Source of the DNA: SLFH01 sp050486265 | GTDB lineage: Bacteria > Planctomycetota > Phycisphaerae > Phycisphaerales > UBA1924 | Direction: 5' to 3' | DNA: 64,000 nucleotides | Assembly: GCA_050486265.1 (NCBI GenBank) | Contig: JBJHCY010000012.1 | Coordinates: 1 to 64,000, forward strand | Shown: positions 16,813 through 25,802 of the stretch, piece after piece | How the letters are laid out: every line of letters begins with the position of its first letter | How positions within the stretch are numbered: position 1 is the first letter of the stretch | Translations under genes and position numbers: made by a program | Notes under the pieces: model-generated | Told to the model about the DNA's origin: nothing | What the model saw: the letters and a program-made list of their open reading frames with translations, nothing else | The model's database searches: none

Positions 16813-18879
16813 TCAGCCCCCCCCGCCGGAGCCCCCGCCGGCCCCACCATCCGCACCATCGCCATCCGACCGCCCCACCACCTCGGGCACCCGGTCGAAC
16901 ACCCGCCGGATATAGCTGCGACGCTGCGGCGACACCGTCTGCTGCTCAATCGCGCGTTCCGCCTGACGCTCGGCGCTCCGAACAACCTCCGCGAGCTCTT
17001 CGCGCTGCGTCCTCGCCTCGCGATCGATCGGGCGGTCGCTGAAGTACTCCGCCAGCACACGCTCCCGAGCGTCGGGGGTCGACGGACGCCGGCTGTCGAC
17101 GACCGTTCCATCGCGCTCGGGCGTCGGGGGCCTCCGCTCGCTCTCCAGTTCACGCTCTCGCGCGATCCTGCCGGCCCGGTCTCGGCCTGTTTCGCCCATC
17201 GCTCTCAGCGTTTCATCGGCCTTGCGCTGCAGTTCGTCGGCCTGCCTGCGGGACTGCTCGCCTTCGCCGTCCCCGCCGCCAGAACCCATCCCGCCCAGGC
17301 GATCGCACATCCCGCCAACCGCGCACGGCTCGGACTGCTCCTTCGAGCCCGGCTCGCCCTGAGGCTGCTGACCCTCACGCCCCTGCTGGCCCTGCGTGCC
17401 GCTGGGCGCCTGCTCGCCGCCTTCAGACTCCTGCCCTTCGCCCTCACGACCCTGCGAGCCGCCTTCGCCGCCCTCTGGGCAGTCCGCCTCACTGCTCGTG
17501 TCGGTCTGCTCTTTCTTCGAAAGATCCTTTTCCGGAAGCGGCGGCGGGCCGTCGGGCTCCTCCCGCTGCTGCCCTTCCCGCTGCTGACCCTCGCGGGGCT
17601 CCTGCCGGCGGGGGTCGGGCCGGCGTGTGTCCCGCTGCAACTGCTCGGACGCCTCGCGCGCCTGCTCGGCCGTCTCCTTCGCCTCCTGCTTCGCCTGCTC
17701 CTCGGCCTGACGCTCGAGGTTCTCCTCGGCCATCCGCTCGGCCATCCGCCTCGCGTCGGCCGAGTCCATGCCTTCTCGCTCCAGCTCGCGAGCGATCTCG
17801 TCCGGATCGGTCTCGTTGCGGAGCGACTCGATCGTCTGCTCGTCGATCCCCGACCGACGAAGCGACTCCTCCACCGACCGATCGCGCCGTTCCTCTTCCT
17901 CCGCCGCCATCTGGTCAAGCCGATCGGCCATCTCCGCCAGCTCGCGCGCCATCTGCTGACGCTCCTCGTCGCTCACATCGCCGCTGAGCGCACGCTCGAG
18001 CTCCCGCTGCGCGCCCTGAAAATCGCCACGCGACAGGCGCTCGGCGAACTCAGAACGCTCGCCTTCTTCGCCCTCGCCAGCCGCCGCACGCGCCATCTTC
18101 TCAGCCAACCGGTCTCTGGCGGCGTCCCGCTTCTGGGCGTCGCGCCTGGCGCGATCGGCCGCACGCTGCAGCGCCTCGGCCGCGCGCCGCCTCGCCTCGT
18201 CGGGATCGATCTCGCCGGCTCGCAACTGCTCTTCCAGCCTCGCGAGCGTCTCCTCGGCCCTCGTATCGATGAACGACGCCGGATCCTCGGTCGAACGCCG
18301 CTCCAACCGCTCGCGCAGCGACGCGATCTCGTCAGACGCCTGCTGCCTGACCTCGGCGATCTGCGTCGCTTCGGGATCGGTCGTCTCAAAGCTCAGCGTC
18401 GGCACCAGCATGAACGCGAGCACCGCCGCCGTCCCGACCGCGGGCCAAACCAGCCACGCCCTGTCGAACCGGATCGGCGCCGCCTTCTTCGCCTTCGCCA
18501 GACCTATCGCCTTCTCGCCCTCCTGCACCGCCCACGCGTTGAACGGGTCCTCGCCCGCCCGCTCGCGCAGCGCCAGCGAAGTGCCCACACGATCGTGCAG
18601 TCTGTTCGCCCGGTCCAGCCTCGAAGCCGCCACCAGCGTCGAAGGCCGCTTCAACCAAGCCGCGACACCGGCCCCCGCCAACGCAAGCCCCGCGGGCACG
18701 CCCAGCACGACCTCCCATCCCACGGGCCAGCCCAAGAGCCGGCTCGCGACCGCCAACGCCACAGCGACGCACGCCGCCAACGCCAACGCACGCCCCGAGT
18801 AACGGATGAACTCAGCCGCCAACGCGCGACGCTGCGCACGCCTGACAACCCGTATCGTTCTGTCCTTGCGCACGCTCAT
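16813..18879 (-). CDS. membrane-anchored coiled-coil protein, partner of the VWA protein
   Basis: 688 aa. Two N-terminal hydrophobic helices (about 28-48 and 53-72) and a third near 145-165 are followed by about 300 residues of charged, heptad-like coiled coil very rich in Glu, Arg and Ala. A low-complexity Gln/Glu/Gly region comes next, then a Gly-rich C-terminal tail. I do not recognise a firm family; planctomycete and alphaproteobacterial DUF4175-type proteins look similar. Its stop is 3 bp upstream of the VWA gene, implying a stable pair. A role in envelope mechanics or in presenting the VWA domains is inference only. Confidence 0.75.
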   Translation of the reverse strand: MSVRKDRTIRVVRRAQRRALAAEFIRYSGRALALAACVAVALAVASRLLGWPVGWEVVLGVPAGLALAGAGVAAWLKRPSTLVAASRLDRANRLHDRVGTSLALRERAGEDPFNAWAVQEGEKAIGLAKAKKAAPIRFDRAWLVWPAVGTAAVLAFMLVPTLSFETTDPEATQIAEVRQQASDEIASLRERLERRSTEDPASFIDTRAEETLARLEEQLRAGEIDPDEARRRAAEALQRAADRARRDAQKRDAARDRLAEKMARAAAGEGEEGERSEFAERLSRGDFQGAQRELERALSGDVSDEERQQMARELAEMADRLDQMAAEEEERRDRSVEESLRRSGIDEQTIESLRNETDPDEIARELEREGMDSADARRMAERMAEENLERQAEEQAKQEAKETAEQAREASEQLQRDTRRPDPRRQEPREGQQREGQQREEPDGPPPLPEKDLSKKEQTDTSSEADCPEGGEGGSQGREGEGQESEGGEQAPSGTQGQQGREGQQPQGEPGSKEQSEPCAVGGMCDRLGGMGSGGGDGEGEQSRRQADELQRKADETLRAMGETGRDRAGRIARERELESERRPPTPERDGTVVDSRRPSTPDARERVLAEYFSDRPIDREARTQREELAEVVRSAERQAERAIEQQTVSPQRRSYIRRVFDRVPEVVGRSDGDGADGGAGGGSGGGG

Positions 18880-19039
18880 TGCCTGTCCTTCCTGGCGCCA
18901 CCCGGGCGATCCCGCGTGTACCCTTCCTCACGATCCTCTCTCCCTACATCGTACGGGCCTCGTTCGTTCAGGCTGCGTCCGAGTTTCACCGATACACGCT
19001 CAACTCCGCGCCCCCGCCCCCCGAACCCTCGCCCAACCG

Positions 19040-20068
19040 ATGAATCCCGATCAGCTCCTCCCGATGCTCCTGCAAGGCCGCACGCTCTCGGACCCCGAGG
19101 CAGAATCCGTCTTCGACCGCCTCCTCGAAGGCGGGTACGACGAGCCCCAGACCGCCGCCATGCTCGCCCTGATCGAACGCCGCGGCGTCACAGAAGACGA
19201 ACTCCTCGGCGCCGCGAGGGCCATGCGACGCCGCGTCGAGTCCGTGCCCACACCCAACGACGGTGTTCCGGTCATCGACACATGTGGAACCGGCGGGACA
19301 CCCAAAACATTCAATGTTTCCACAGCGGCCGCCCTCGTCGCCGCCGCTGCCGCTCCGGACCGCCTCCGCGTCGCCAAGCACGGCAACCGCAGCCGGACCG
19401 GCAGGGGCTCGGCCGAGGTCCTCCAGATGCTGGGGGTCAACATCGACGCCCCGGTCCCCGTCCAGGCCCGGTGCCTCCGGGAGGCCGGGATCTGCTTCTG
19501 CTTCGCCATCCGCCACCACCCCGCCACACGCCACGCCTCGGGCGTCCGGCGCTCGCTCCCCTTCCGGACCCTGTTCAATCTCCTCGGCCCCCTGACCAAC
19601 CCCGCCGGGGCGACCCGACAGGTCCTGGGGATCTACGACCCAAGCCGCGTCGAGATGGTCGCCAAGGTCCTCCAGAGGCTCGGCGCCGAGCGAGCCATGG
19701 TTTTCCACTCCGAAGACGGCCTCGACGAGCTCTCCCTCTCCGCCCCCACACGGATCTGGCATGTCGAACCCGGGGGAACCCGGCCCGAACGCTTCACTCC
19801 GGAGGATGCCGGTCTGGAGCCCTGCCGCATCGAAGATCTGCGCGTCGAAACTCTGGAAGAAGCCGCACAGACCATTAGAGACATCCTCGCGGGAGTCCCC
19901 GGTCCACGCCGACGATTCGTCGTCCTGAGCGCCGCGGCCTCGTTGAAAGTCGCAGACCTCTCGGGCACATGGCCCGAAGCTGTCGCGATGGCCGAACGGG
20001 CGATCGACTCGGGCGCAGCGGCTCAAACACTCGAAACACTCGCCCGCATCTCGCACGAGCCGGCCTGA
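19040..20068 (+). CDS. trpD: anthranilate phosphoribosyltransferase
   Basis: 342 aa, normal length. It catalyses transfer of phosphoribose from PRPP to anthranilate in tryptophan synthesis. The motifs are complete: the CGTGG glycine loop in IDTCGTGGTPKTFNVST, KHGNRS in the second PRPP segment, SAEVLQMLGVN, and a C-terminal LFNLLGPLTNPAG. It is isolated from other trp genes here. The ATG at 19040 is the family start and lacks a visible ribosome-binding site. It is divergent from the coiled-coil gene (160 bp between starts) and convergent with the kinase gene (35 bp between stops). Confidence 0.93.
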   Translation: MNPDQLLPMLLQGRTLSDPEAESVFDRLLEGGYDEPQTAAMLALIERRGVTEDELLGAARAMRRRVESVPTPNDGVPVIDTCGTGGTPKTFNVSTAAALVAAAAAPDRLRVAKHGNRSRTGRGSAEVLQMLGVNIDAPVPVQARCLREAGICFCFAIRHHPATRHASGVRRSLPFRTLFNLLGPLTNPAGATRQVLGIYDPSRVEMVAKVLQRLGAERAMVFHSEDGLDELSLSAPTRIWHVEPGGTRPERFTPEDAGLEPCRIEDLRVETLEEAAQTIRDILAGVPGPRRRFVVLSAAASLKVADLSGTWPEAVAMAERAIDSGAAAQTLETLARISHEPA

Positions 20069-20103
20069 GACGCCGGCCCGCAACACCGGCCCGATCACTG
20101 GGC

Positions 20104-22377
20104 TTACTCCCGTCCGGGCGCGGGCTCGACGCCCATCAGCCGCTCGATCGCGATCCGGCGCTCGCGGTGCAGGATCGCGGGCACCAGCGCCTCGGGCTCG
20201 GCCGTCTGGATCAGGTGCACCCTGTGCCCGCCCTCTTCGCCCTGTTCGACCCAGATCACGCCCTGCAGTTGCGTGGACCTCGCCAGCCATTCGCCAAGGT
20301 CCTGGTGGGTCGAGGCGTTGTCGAGCGCACGCCCCGCTCGCCCGGTGATCGCCCTTGCGATCACCCGTTGCACGCCCTCGTCGGCAGACCCCGCGTCCAG
20401 ATCGTGCATGACACCGAAGCCCCGCCCGGCCAGCCGCTCGACCATCGACAAAAGAAACGCCCGGTCTCGCTCCGAGTAGGGTCGGCGAAGATCCGAGACC
20501 AGCAGGTACGAGCCCGAAAAAAGCTCCGCCGTAATCAACGGTTCAAGCAGCTGCGCCGTCGCCAGCGCGGGCGCGATCCGGCCCGGCCCCGCGGCGCTCA
20601 AGCCCGCCGCAAGCGTCGAGAGCTCCGGCGCGCCGAACTGACGCAGGCGTGATGAGATGGGCGTCTCGCCCGAAACAAACGGGCCGAGCTGCTCGGGCTC
20701 CTCGATCGGCACATCGACAAACGGGAGCGGGAACGACGCGGGACGCCCGCTCTCCGCCTCGACGCCCTGCGTCGAGGCCGAAGCCACGGAAGTACTCGGG
20801 CCGCCCTTCTCGCTCGGCGAGGCGGTGAACACGACCACGACCAACCCCGCGATCGCGATCGTCCCGACCCCGGTCACCGCGATCGGCACGCCGCGACGCC
20901 CCCGGTGCGCCCCCGTCCGAGCCCGGCGTCCCAACGCTCGGTGGCGCGTCCGCTTGGCCCGCTGCCTCGCCGCCGAAAGCTGCTCGGCGGCGCTGCGACG
21001 CCCAGGAAGCTCATCCCCCGGTGTAGGCCGAAACTCGTCGGCGCTCGGCGCAACCCCGCCCATACTCGGCAGCGACGCCGGACGCACCTTGAACGGGTCC
21101 GCCGCCTTCTGAAGCACGCTCAGGTCCGCAAGCATCGCCTCGGCGCTGGCGTACCGCTTGTCGTACTCGGTCATCGCCCGCCGAACGATCCACCGCAACG
21201 CCTCCGGGCAACGCCGGGTCACCTGGCTCAGACCGCCGTGCGCAGGGAACGAGTTCTCGATCGCCGAGTACAGCACCGCGCCCGCGGCGTACACATCGAA
21301 CCTCGACCCGTCCACCTCCGAAACCTTCACGCCCCGAAGCGCAAGACGCACGAGCTCCGGATCGCGGAAGTACTCCGTCCCGTGCGTCGTCAGCGTCATC
21401 GCCGAGCGCAGGGGCGTGACCAGCCCGAGGTCGACCAGGTGCGCACGCTTCTCGTCAACGATGATGTTGTCGGGCTTGACATCTTTGTGCCACAGCCCGC
21501 CATCGTGATAGGTCGCCAGCGTGCGCAGGAGGTCGGCAGTGTAACCCAAGACCGTGCGCAGCGACGCGTTATCGAGCCCCTCCGGGCCCGAACGCCGGTG
21601 CAGGCGTTCGGTCACCACAGCGAGCGAATCCCCGGGAACAAAACGCATCACATACATGAACCGGTCCGCGCTCAGCTCGTGGTCGAGCACAAGCCCCAGT
21701 CGCTTGGCAGCGTCCAGCGAACGGCTCTCCCTGACGATCTGCGGCAGGCTCGAACCGTCACCGAGGCTGAAGCACTTGAGCACCACCTTCGCGACGCCGT
21801 GGTGCCCCGCCTTCTCGAACGCTTCTTGGCGTTTTTCGTCGGGCACGGCGACATAGAGCTTGCTGCCCGAGCCCCCGCTCTTGAGCGTGCCGACGATGCG
21901 GTAGCCCTCGAACTTCTGGGTGGACTTCGCCCTGGCCGGCGCAGCGTGCCGCTGCGCCGCGCGGGGCGCAGTGCGGATCAGCCCGGGAAGGCGACGCTCG
22001 ATCGCGTCGATGATCGGGGTCATGCGGCACGCCCGGAGCAGGTTGCCCAGAACCACCCGGTACATCGCCAGGCCGAACGATCGCGCGTCCTCGCCAGCCG
22101 CCAGGGCGAAATGTCTCGTCGCACGGGGGTTGGCCCGCAGCATGCTCAAGAGCGCCATCAGCCCCGCGATCGTGCAGGCGATCAGCGCCCCGGTCGCGAC
22201 CGCCAGGTCGCGCACCTCCCGCCCGAGGAACCGGATGAGGCCTTTGACCAGCCCGCCCATCGCCCGGACCGACATCACCAGGATGTACATGCCGAAGACA
22301 ACCAACGCCATCAGCACGATCACGCCGACCGCCGCGGGCAGTTGGAACGCGAGCGGGATGGTCTGGGCCGGGTTCAT
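20104..22377 (-). CDS. membrane Ser/Thr protein kinase
   Basis: 757 aa. Two N-terminal transmembrane segments (about 11-36 and 57-80) precede a eukaryotic-type kinase domain. It has a Gly-rich loop GGSGSKLY, a catalytic lysine in VVLKCFSL (about 198), HKDVKPDN (about 297), DLG replacing DFG (about 313) and a GTEYFRDPE activation segment. A third transmembrane helix (about 494-515) leads to a C-terminal domain of about 240 residues that I do not recognise. Its ATG overlaps the TGA of the sigma-factor gene by 4 bp (ATGA), so they are coupled; the kinase may phosphorylate or control that sigma factor. Substrates are unknown. Confidence 0.87.
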   Translation of the reverse strand: MNPAQTIPLAFQLPAAVGVIVLMALVVFGMYILVMSVRAMGGLVKGLIRFLGREVRDLAVATGALIACTIAGLMALLSMLRANPRATRHFALAAGEDARSFGLAMYRVVLGNLLRACRMTPIIDAIERRLPGLIRTAPRAAQRHAAPARAKSTQKFEGYRIVGTLKSGGSGSKLYVAVPDEKRQEAFEKAGHHGVAKVVLKCFSLGDGSSLPQIVRESRSLDAAKRLGLVLDHELSADRFMYVMRFVPGDSLAVVTERLHRRSGPEGLDNASLRTVLGYTADLLRTLATYHDGGLWHKDVKPDNIIVDEKRAHLVDLGLVTPLRSAMTLTTHGTEYFRDPELVRLALRGVKVSEVDGSRFDVYAAGAVLYSAIENSFPAHGGLSQVTRRCPEALRWIVRRAMTEYDKRYASAEAMLADLSVLQKAADPFKVRPASLPSMGGVAPSADEFRPTPGDELPGRRSAAEQLSAARQRAKRTRHRALGRRARTGAHRGRRGVPIAVTGVGTIAIAGLVVVVFTASPSEKGGPSTSVASASTQGVEAESGRPASFPLPFVDVPIEEPEQLGPFVSGETPISSRLRQFGAPELSTLAAGLSAAGPGRIAPALATAQLLEPLITAELFSGSYLLVSDLRRPYSERDRAFLLSMVERLAGRGFGVMHDLDAGSADEGVQRVIARAITGRAGRALDNASTHQDLGEWLARSTQLQGVIWVEQGEEGGHRVHLIQTAEPEALVPAILHRERRIAIERLMGVEPAPGRE

Positions 22378-23153
22378 CGGACCGCTTCGTCCTGCCTCCG
22401 CAGCTCCTGCTGACGGTGGAAAATCTCCGCAAGAGCCTCGTCGAAGTCGTTGTCGCTCAGCCGATCGCCGCCGCGGACCGCCGGGCTCCCGTCAGAAGAA
22501 ACGGGCAGCGACAGGCCCGAACGCGCCGCCTCGGCGAGTTCTTCCTGTGTAAAGCTGTATGTGGCCACGACCTCCGCGATGCGGGACCGGAGCAGATCGC
22601 GGACCTTCGACAGCCTCCGAGAGACCGTCGGCTCGCTCACACCCACGCTCTCGGCCACTTCCTTGCCGCTCAGCCCGTCGAAGACCCGCATCCGATAAAT
22701 CGAGAAATCGACGAAATCCGACTCCCGCTCGACCATGCGGACCGCGGCCTCGACCTTGGCCCTGAAGATCGCCGCCTCGTACTGCTCGTCCGCCCCCGCC
22801 CCCGCGTCGCGGGCCATCCACGACTCATCGAGCTGGGCCCCGGGCTTGCCGCCCCCCCGCTTGAGCGCGTTGCGCCGGTCCATCTCGTCGCCCAGCACAT
22901 GCTTGGCGATCGCCAGCAGCCAGGTGCTGAACCTCGCGCCACGCGAGGGGTCGAACCGGTCCATCGAGTCTGACAAGGCCGCCAGCGTCTCCTGCGACAG
23001 GTCCCGGACCGTCTCGGGCCCGATCCGCCCTCGCCCCCAGCGCGTCAGTTGGGCGCGCAGAACAGGCCCGAAGGTCTCCCAGAGCTCGAACCAGGCGGCT
23101 TCGTCCCTCGCCCGCAGGCGGCCGATAAAGCTCGTGGTCAATGTGCTGAGCAT
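22374..23153 (-). CDS. ECF-like sigma-70 family RNA polymerase sigma factor
   Basis: 259 aa. The sigma-2 region (about 10-90) contains FELWETFGPVLRAQL, RDLSQETLAAL and FSTWLLAIAKHVLGDEMDRR. The sigma-4 helix-turn-helix (about 150-190) is GKEVAESVGVSEPTVSRRLSKVRDLL. Beyond residue about 195 is a C-terminal extension of about 65 residues rich in acidic residues, longer than usual for ECF factors and a possible regulatory or kinase-target region. The ATG at 23153 has GGAGAGGA about 11 nt upstream. The 4-bp overlap with the downstream kinase gene is the main functional clue; no anti-sigma gene is present. Confidence 0.88.
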   Translation of the reverse strand: MLSTLTTSFIGRLRARDEAAWFELWETFGPVLRAQLTRWGRGRIGPETVRDLSQETLAALSDSMDRFDPSRGARFSTWLLAIAKHVLGDEMDRRNALKRGGGKPGAQLDESWMARDAGAGADEQYEAAIFRAKVEAAVRMVERESDFVDFSIYRMRVFDGLSGKEVAESVGVSEPTVSRRLSKVRDLLRSRIAEVVATYSFTQEELAEAARSGLSLPVSSDGSPAVRGGDRLSDNDFDEALAEIFHRQQELRRQDEAVR

Positions 23154-23508
23154 CCGACGCTGTCCTCTCCGCTCGTGCGCGACCCGCTGCCGCCGAGGCC
23201 CGGCGAGGGCCCCTTCGCGTCATCCGATCACGCAGGTGCGTCGTTGGTTCCGCAAACCTTCCCTCAGATTTCGCTCGGATGCCGCCCGAGATCGGGTATT
23301 TTCACTCAGTCAGTAGTGTAGGGTGCCGAGGCCGGGCCACAAAGGCCGTTTTCGTCGCGCGATGGCGTCTCCCCCGCGTCGTAGGGCGCGATGAACCACG
23401 CCCTGAAAATCACGCCCGCCTCGCCCCAATGAACAGGCAGAACCCCACCAACGCACCGGCAGGCGACACACGCCAAAGAACGCCGGAGAGCAAACGGAGG
23501 AACCAGCG
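23154..23508. promoter_or_regulatory. divergent 355-bp control region between sigma and coiled-coil genes
   Basis: No gene is supported here. For the sigma gene, TTGTGG (23342-23337), a 16-bp spacer and TACACT (23320-23315) on the minus strand form a weak promoter candidate with a leader of about 155 nt. GGAGG lies 8 nt before the ATG at 23509 on the plus strand. Confidence 0.35.
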
Positions 23509-24459
23509 ATGTGCGGCTTGATCAAAGGAACTGTTCGCCTCGGCCTGATCACTGCGGTCGTCGGCGTCGCGGCGGTCGCTCTTGCCGGGCCCGACCGCGT
23601 CATGCACCTGGCCGGCAAGGCCCGAGACAAACTCAACGCGTCGATCGACCGCGCCATCGACGACCCGACCGTCATGCGCGCCAAGCTCAACAGGCTCCAG
23701 GAGCAATACCCCAAACGCCTCGCGACACTCGAACGCGACCTCGACGATGTCCGCCACCAGATCCGCGAGATCGAGCACGAACTCGCCATCGCAAAGAATG
23801 TCGTCAGCTTCGCCGACGAAGACCTCCAGCAACTCGAAACGCTGCTGACCAAGGCCGACGAGCGCCGGCGTGACGGCGGCTTCGGCGTCGTCCGCGTCCG
23901 ATTCGGCGAGCAGACCCTCACCACCCGCGACGCCTACGCCAAAGCGACGAACATCGCCCGCCTCCGCGACACCTACGAGGGCAGCATCGACCGCCTCACT
24001 GAAGACCTCGACCACCTCCGCCAGCAGGAACGCCGCCTCGGCGAGCTGCACGCCAAGCTCGTCGCCGAGGAGCTCGAGCTGCAGGCCCAGGTCTGGGAGA
24101 TCGAACGCCGCATCGACACCTACGAGCGCAACGAGCGCCTCCTGGCCATCATGGAGGAACGCGAGTCCCGCATCCGCGAGTTCGACCGCTACCAGGCCGC
24201 GGGCATCGGAGATTTCCAGAGCCACATGGCGGCCCTGGAAAACCAGCACGCCCGACGCTTCGAGCGTCTCGTCGGCAGCGAACTCGAGAACAGCTACGAG
24301 TCCCGCGCCCGCGTCAGGGCCCGCTCCTCCGCCCCCGGCCGCGAGGCGAGGGGTGAGGTGATCGGCCTCCCTGAGGTCATCGTCGAGCCCGAAGAGGAGA
24401 AGCCCGCCCGCGAGCGACGCTCCCGCGCCGAGGCCTCCTCGGTCGCCGGCCGGGGCTGA
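23509..24459 (+). CDS. exported or membrane-anchored coiled-coil protein
   Basis: 316 aa. The N-terminus (GLITAVVGVAAVALA, about residues 11-25) is a signal peptide or a single transmembrane anchor. Residues about 50-235 are strongly helical with heptad repeats of Leu, Glu and Arg, in two blocks split by a short beta-like VVRVRFGEQTLTTRDAY near 126. The C-terminal 60 residues are Arg/Glu/Ser-rich. I recognise no family. It has GGAGG 8 nt before the ATG and is followed by a terminator and then mreB on the same strand. Location next to the shape-determining genes makes an envelope or cell-shape role plausible but unproven. Confidence 0.75.
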   Translation: MCGLIKGTVRLGLITAVVGVAAVALAGPDRVMHLAGKARDKLNASIDRAIDDPTVMRAKLNRLQEQYPKRLATLERDLDDVRHQIREIEHELAIAKNVVSFADEDLQQLETLLTKADERRRDGGFGVVRVRFGEQTLTTRDAYAKATNIARLRDTYEGSIDRLTEDLDHLRQQERRLGELHAKLVAEELELQAQVWEIERRIDTYERNERLLAIMEERESRIREFDRYQAAGIGDFQSHMAALENQHARRFERLVGSELENSYESRARVRARSSAPGREARGEVIGLPEVIVEPEEEKPARERRSRAEASSVAGRG

Positions 24460-24509
24460 CCCCCGGTTTGCGGGGCTGACCGCCCCGGCTTCCGAAAAGC
24501 CACGCACCC

Positions 24510-24549
24510 GCCGCCGGCCGTCCCCACCGGACCCCGGCGGCTTTCTTCT
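24510..24549 (+). terminator. rho-independent terminator after the coiled-coil gene
   Basis: GCCGCCGG (24510-24517) pairs perfectly with CCGGCGGC (24534-24541) around a loop that contains an inner CCG/CGG pairing. The hairpin is followed by a pyrimidine run, TTTCTTCT. It separates the coiled-coil gene from mreB. Confidence 0.65.
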
Positions 24550-24722
24550 GCGCCGAACACGCATTCGCCAACGAAACGACAGGAAGGCCGCCCCGCGCTG
24601 GCTTTGACCCCCCGGGCCCGATACCTTCTGGTCGGTTCGCCCGCGGGTCCGAAGGACCGTACGCCCCGCGGGTCGATTCTCCATAGGGCCCGCACACGCG
24701 CCACGACGGCAAAGAGACAAAG

Positions 24723-25775
24723 GTGTTGCTCGATCGACTGCTCGGACTATTCAGCGTTGACATGGGCATCGACCTGGGCACCTGCAACACCCTCGTCGCT
24801 GTCCGTGGCCAGGGCATCGTCCTCAACGAGCCCAGCGTTGTCGCCGTCAAGAAGGGCACGAACCAGGTCCTCAAGGACGGCCAGGCCGTCGGCTGGGTCG
24901 CCAAAGAAATGCTGGGCAAGACCCCCGGCTCGATCACCGCGATCCGCCCGCTCAAGGACGGCGTCATCTCCGACTTCGACATCACCGAGGCCATGCTCGG
25001 CTACTTCATCCGCAAGGTGAACGGTCGGGGCAAGATCATCGGCCCGCGCGTTGTCGTCAGCGTCCCCTCGGGCATCACTCTCGTTGAGAAGCGGGCCGTC
25101 TACGACTCCGCTCGGCGCGCCGGCGCACGCCGGACCTTCCTCATCGAGGAGCCCGTCGCCGCCGCCATCGGCGCCGGCCTCCCCGTCGCCGAGCCCATGG
25201 CCAGCATGATCGTCGACATCGGGGGCGGCACCACCGAGGTCGCCATCATGTCCCTGGGCGACATCGCCACCTGCGAGTCCGTCCGCGTCGCCGGCGACGA
25301 CATGGACGAGGCGATCATCAACCACATGAAGCGCACCTACAACCTGATGATCGGCGAGCAGACCGCCGAGCGCATCAAGATCCAGATCGGGTCGGCCGCC
25401 CTCGTCGGCGAAGAGACCGAGATGGATGTCCGCGGGCGCGACATGATCTCCGGCCTCCCCCGCAAAACCACCATCACCTCGGGTGAGATCCGCGAGGCCC
25501 TCCAAGAACCGATCCAGGCCATCATCGACACCGTCACCCGCACGCTCGAACGCGCCGAGCCCGAGCTCGCGGCCGACCTCGTCGAGAAAGGCATCACCCT
25601 CGCCGGGGGCGGCGCACTCCTCAAAGGCCTGCCCGTGGTCATCCAGAAGGCCACCGGCCTCGAGGCCCGACTCGCCGACGACCCGCTCACCTGCGTCGCC
25701 CGGGGAACCGCCCTCTTCCTCGAGCACTTCGAGGAGTGGAAGCAGGTCCTCGAAAACGATCTCGACATCGCGTAA
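24723..25775 (+). CDS. mreB: rod shape-determining protein MreB
   Basis: 350 aa actin-fold ATPase that forms membrane-bound filaments directing lateral wall synthesis. Visible motifs: phosphate-1 loop in MGIDLGTCNTLV, the connect-1 region PRVVVSVPSG, phosphate-2 in IVDIGGGTTEVAIMSLG, and the adenosine loop GGGALLKG. The Phe-rich N-terminal LLDRLLGLF is the expected amphipathic membrane helix. The frame opens with GTG at 24723 followed directly by TTG, so either may initiate; the upstream purine tract AGAGACAAAG is the only ribosome-binding candidate. It is followed 27 bp later by mreC. Confidence 0.95.
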   Translation: MLLDRLLGLFSVDMGIDLGTCNTLVAVRGQGIVLNEPSVVAVKKGTNQVLKDGQAVGWVAKEMLGKTPGSITAIRPLKDGVISDFDITEAMLGYFIRKVNGRGKIIGPRVVVSVPSGITLVEKRAVYDSARRAGARRTFLIEEPVAAAIGAGLPVAEPMASMIVDIGGGTTEVAIMSLGDIATCESVRVAGDDMDEAIINHMKRTYNLMIGEQTAERIKIQIGSAALVGEETEMDVRGRDMISGLPRKTTITSGEIREALQEPIQAIIDTVTRTLERAEPELAADLVEKGITLAGGGALLKGLPVVIQKATGLEARLADDPLTCVARGTALFLEHFEEWKQVLENDLDIA

Positions 25776-25802
25776 CGGATCGCGCGGAGGAGTCTTGGTC
25801 CT

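Noticed and set aside
16438..19878. 1146-codon plus-strand open frame
   Set aside because: It is antisense to the VWA and coiled-coil genes. High GC leaves few stops in the shadow frame.
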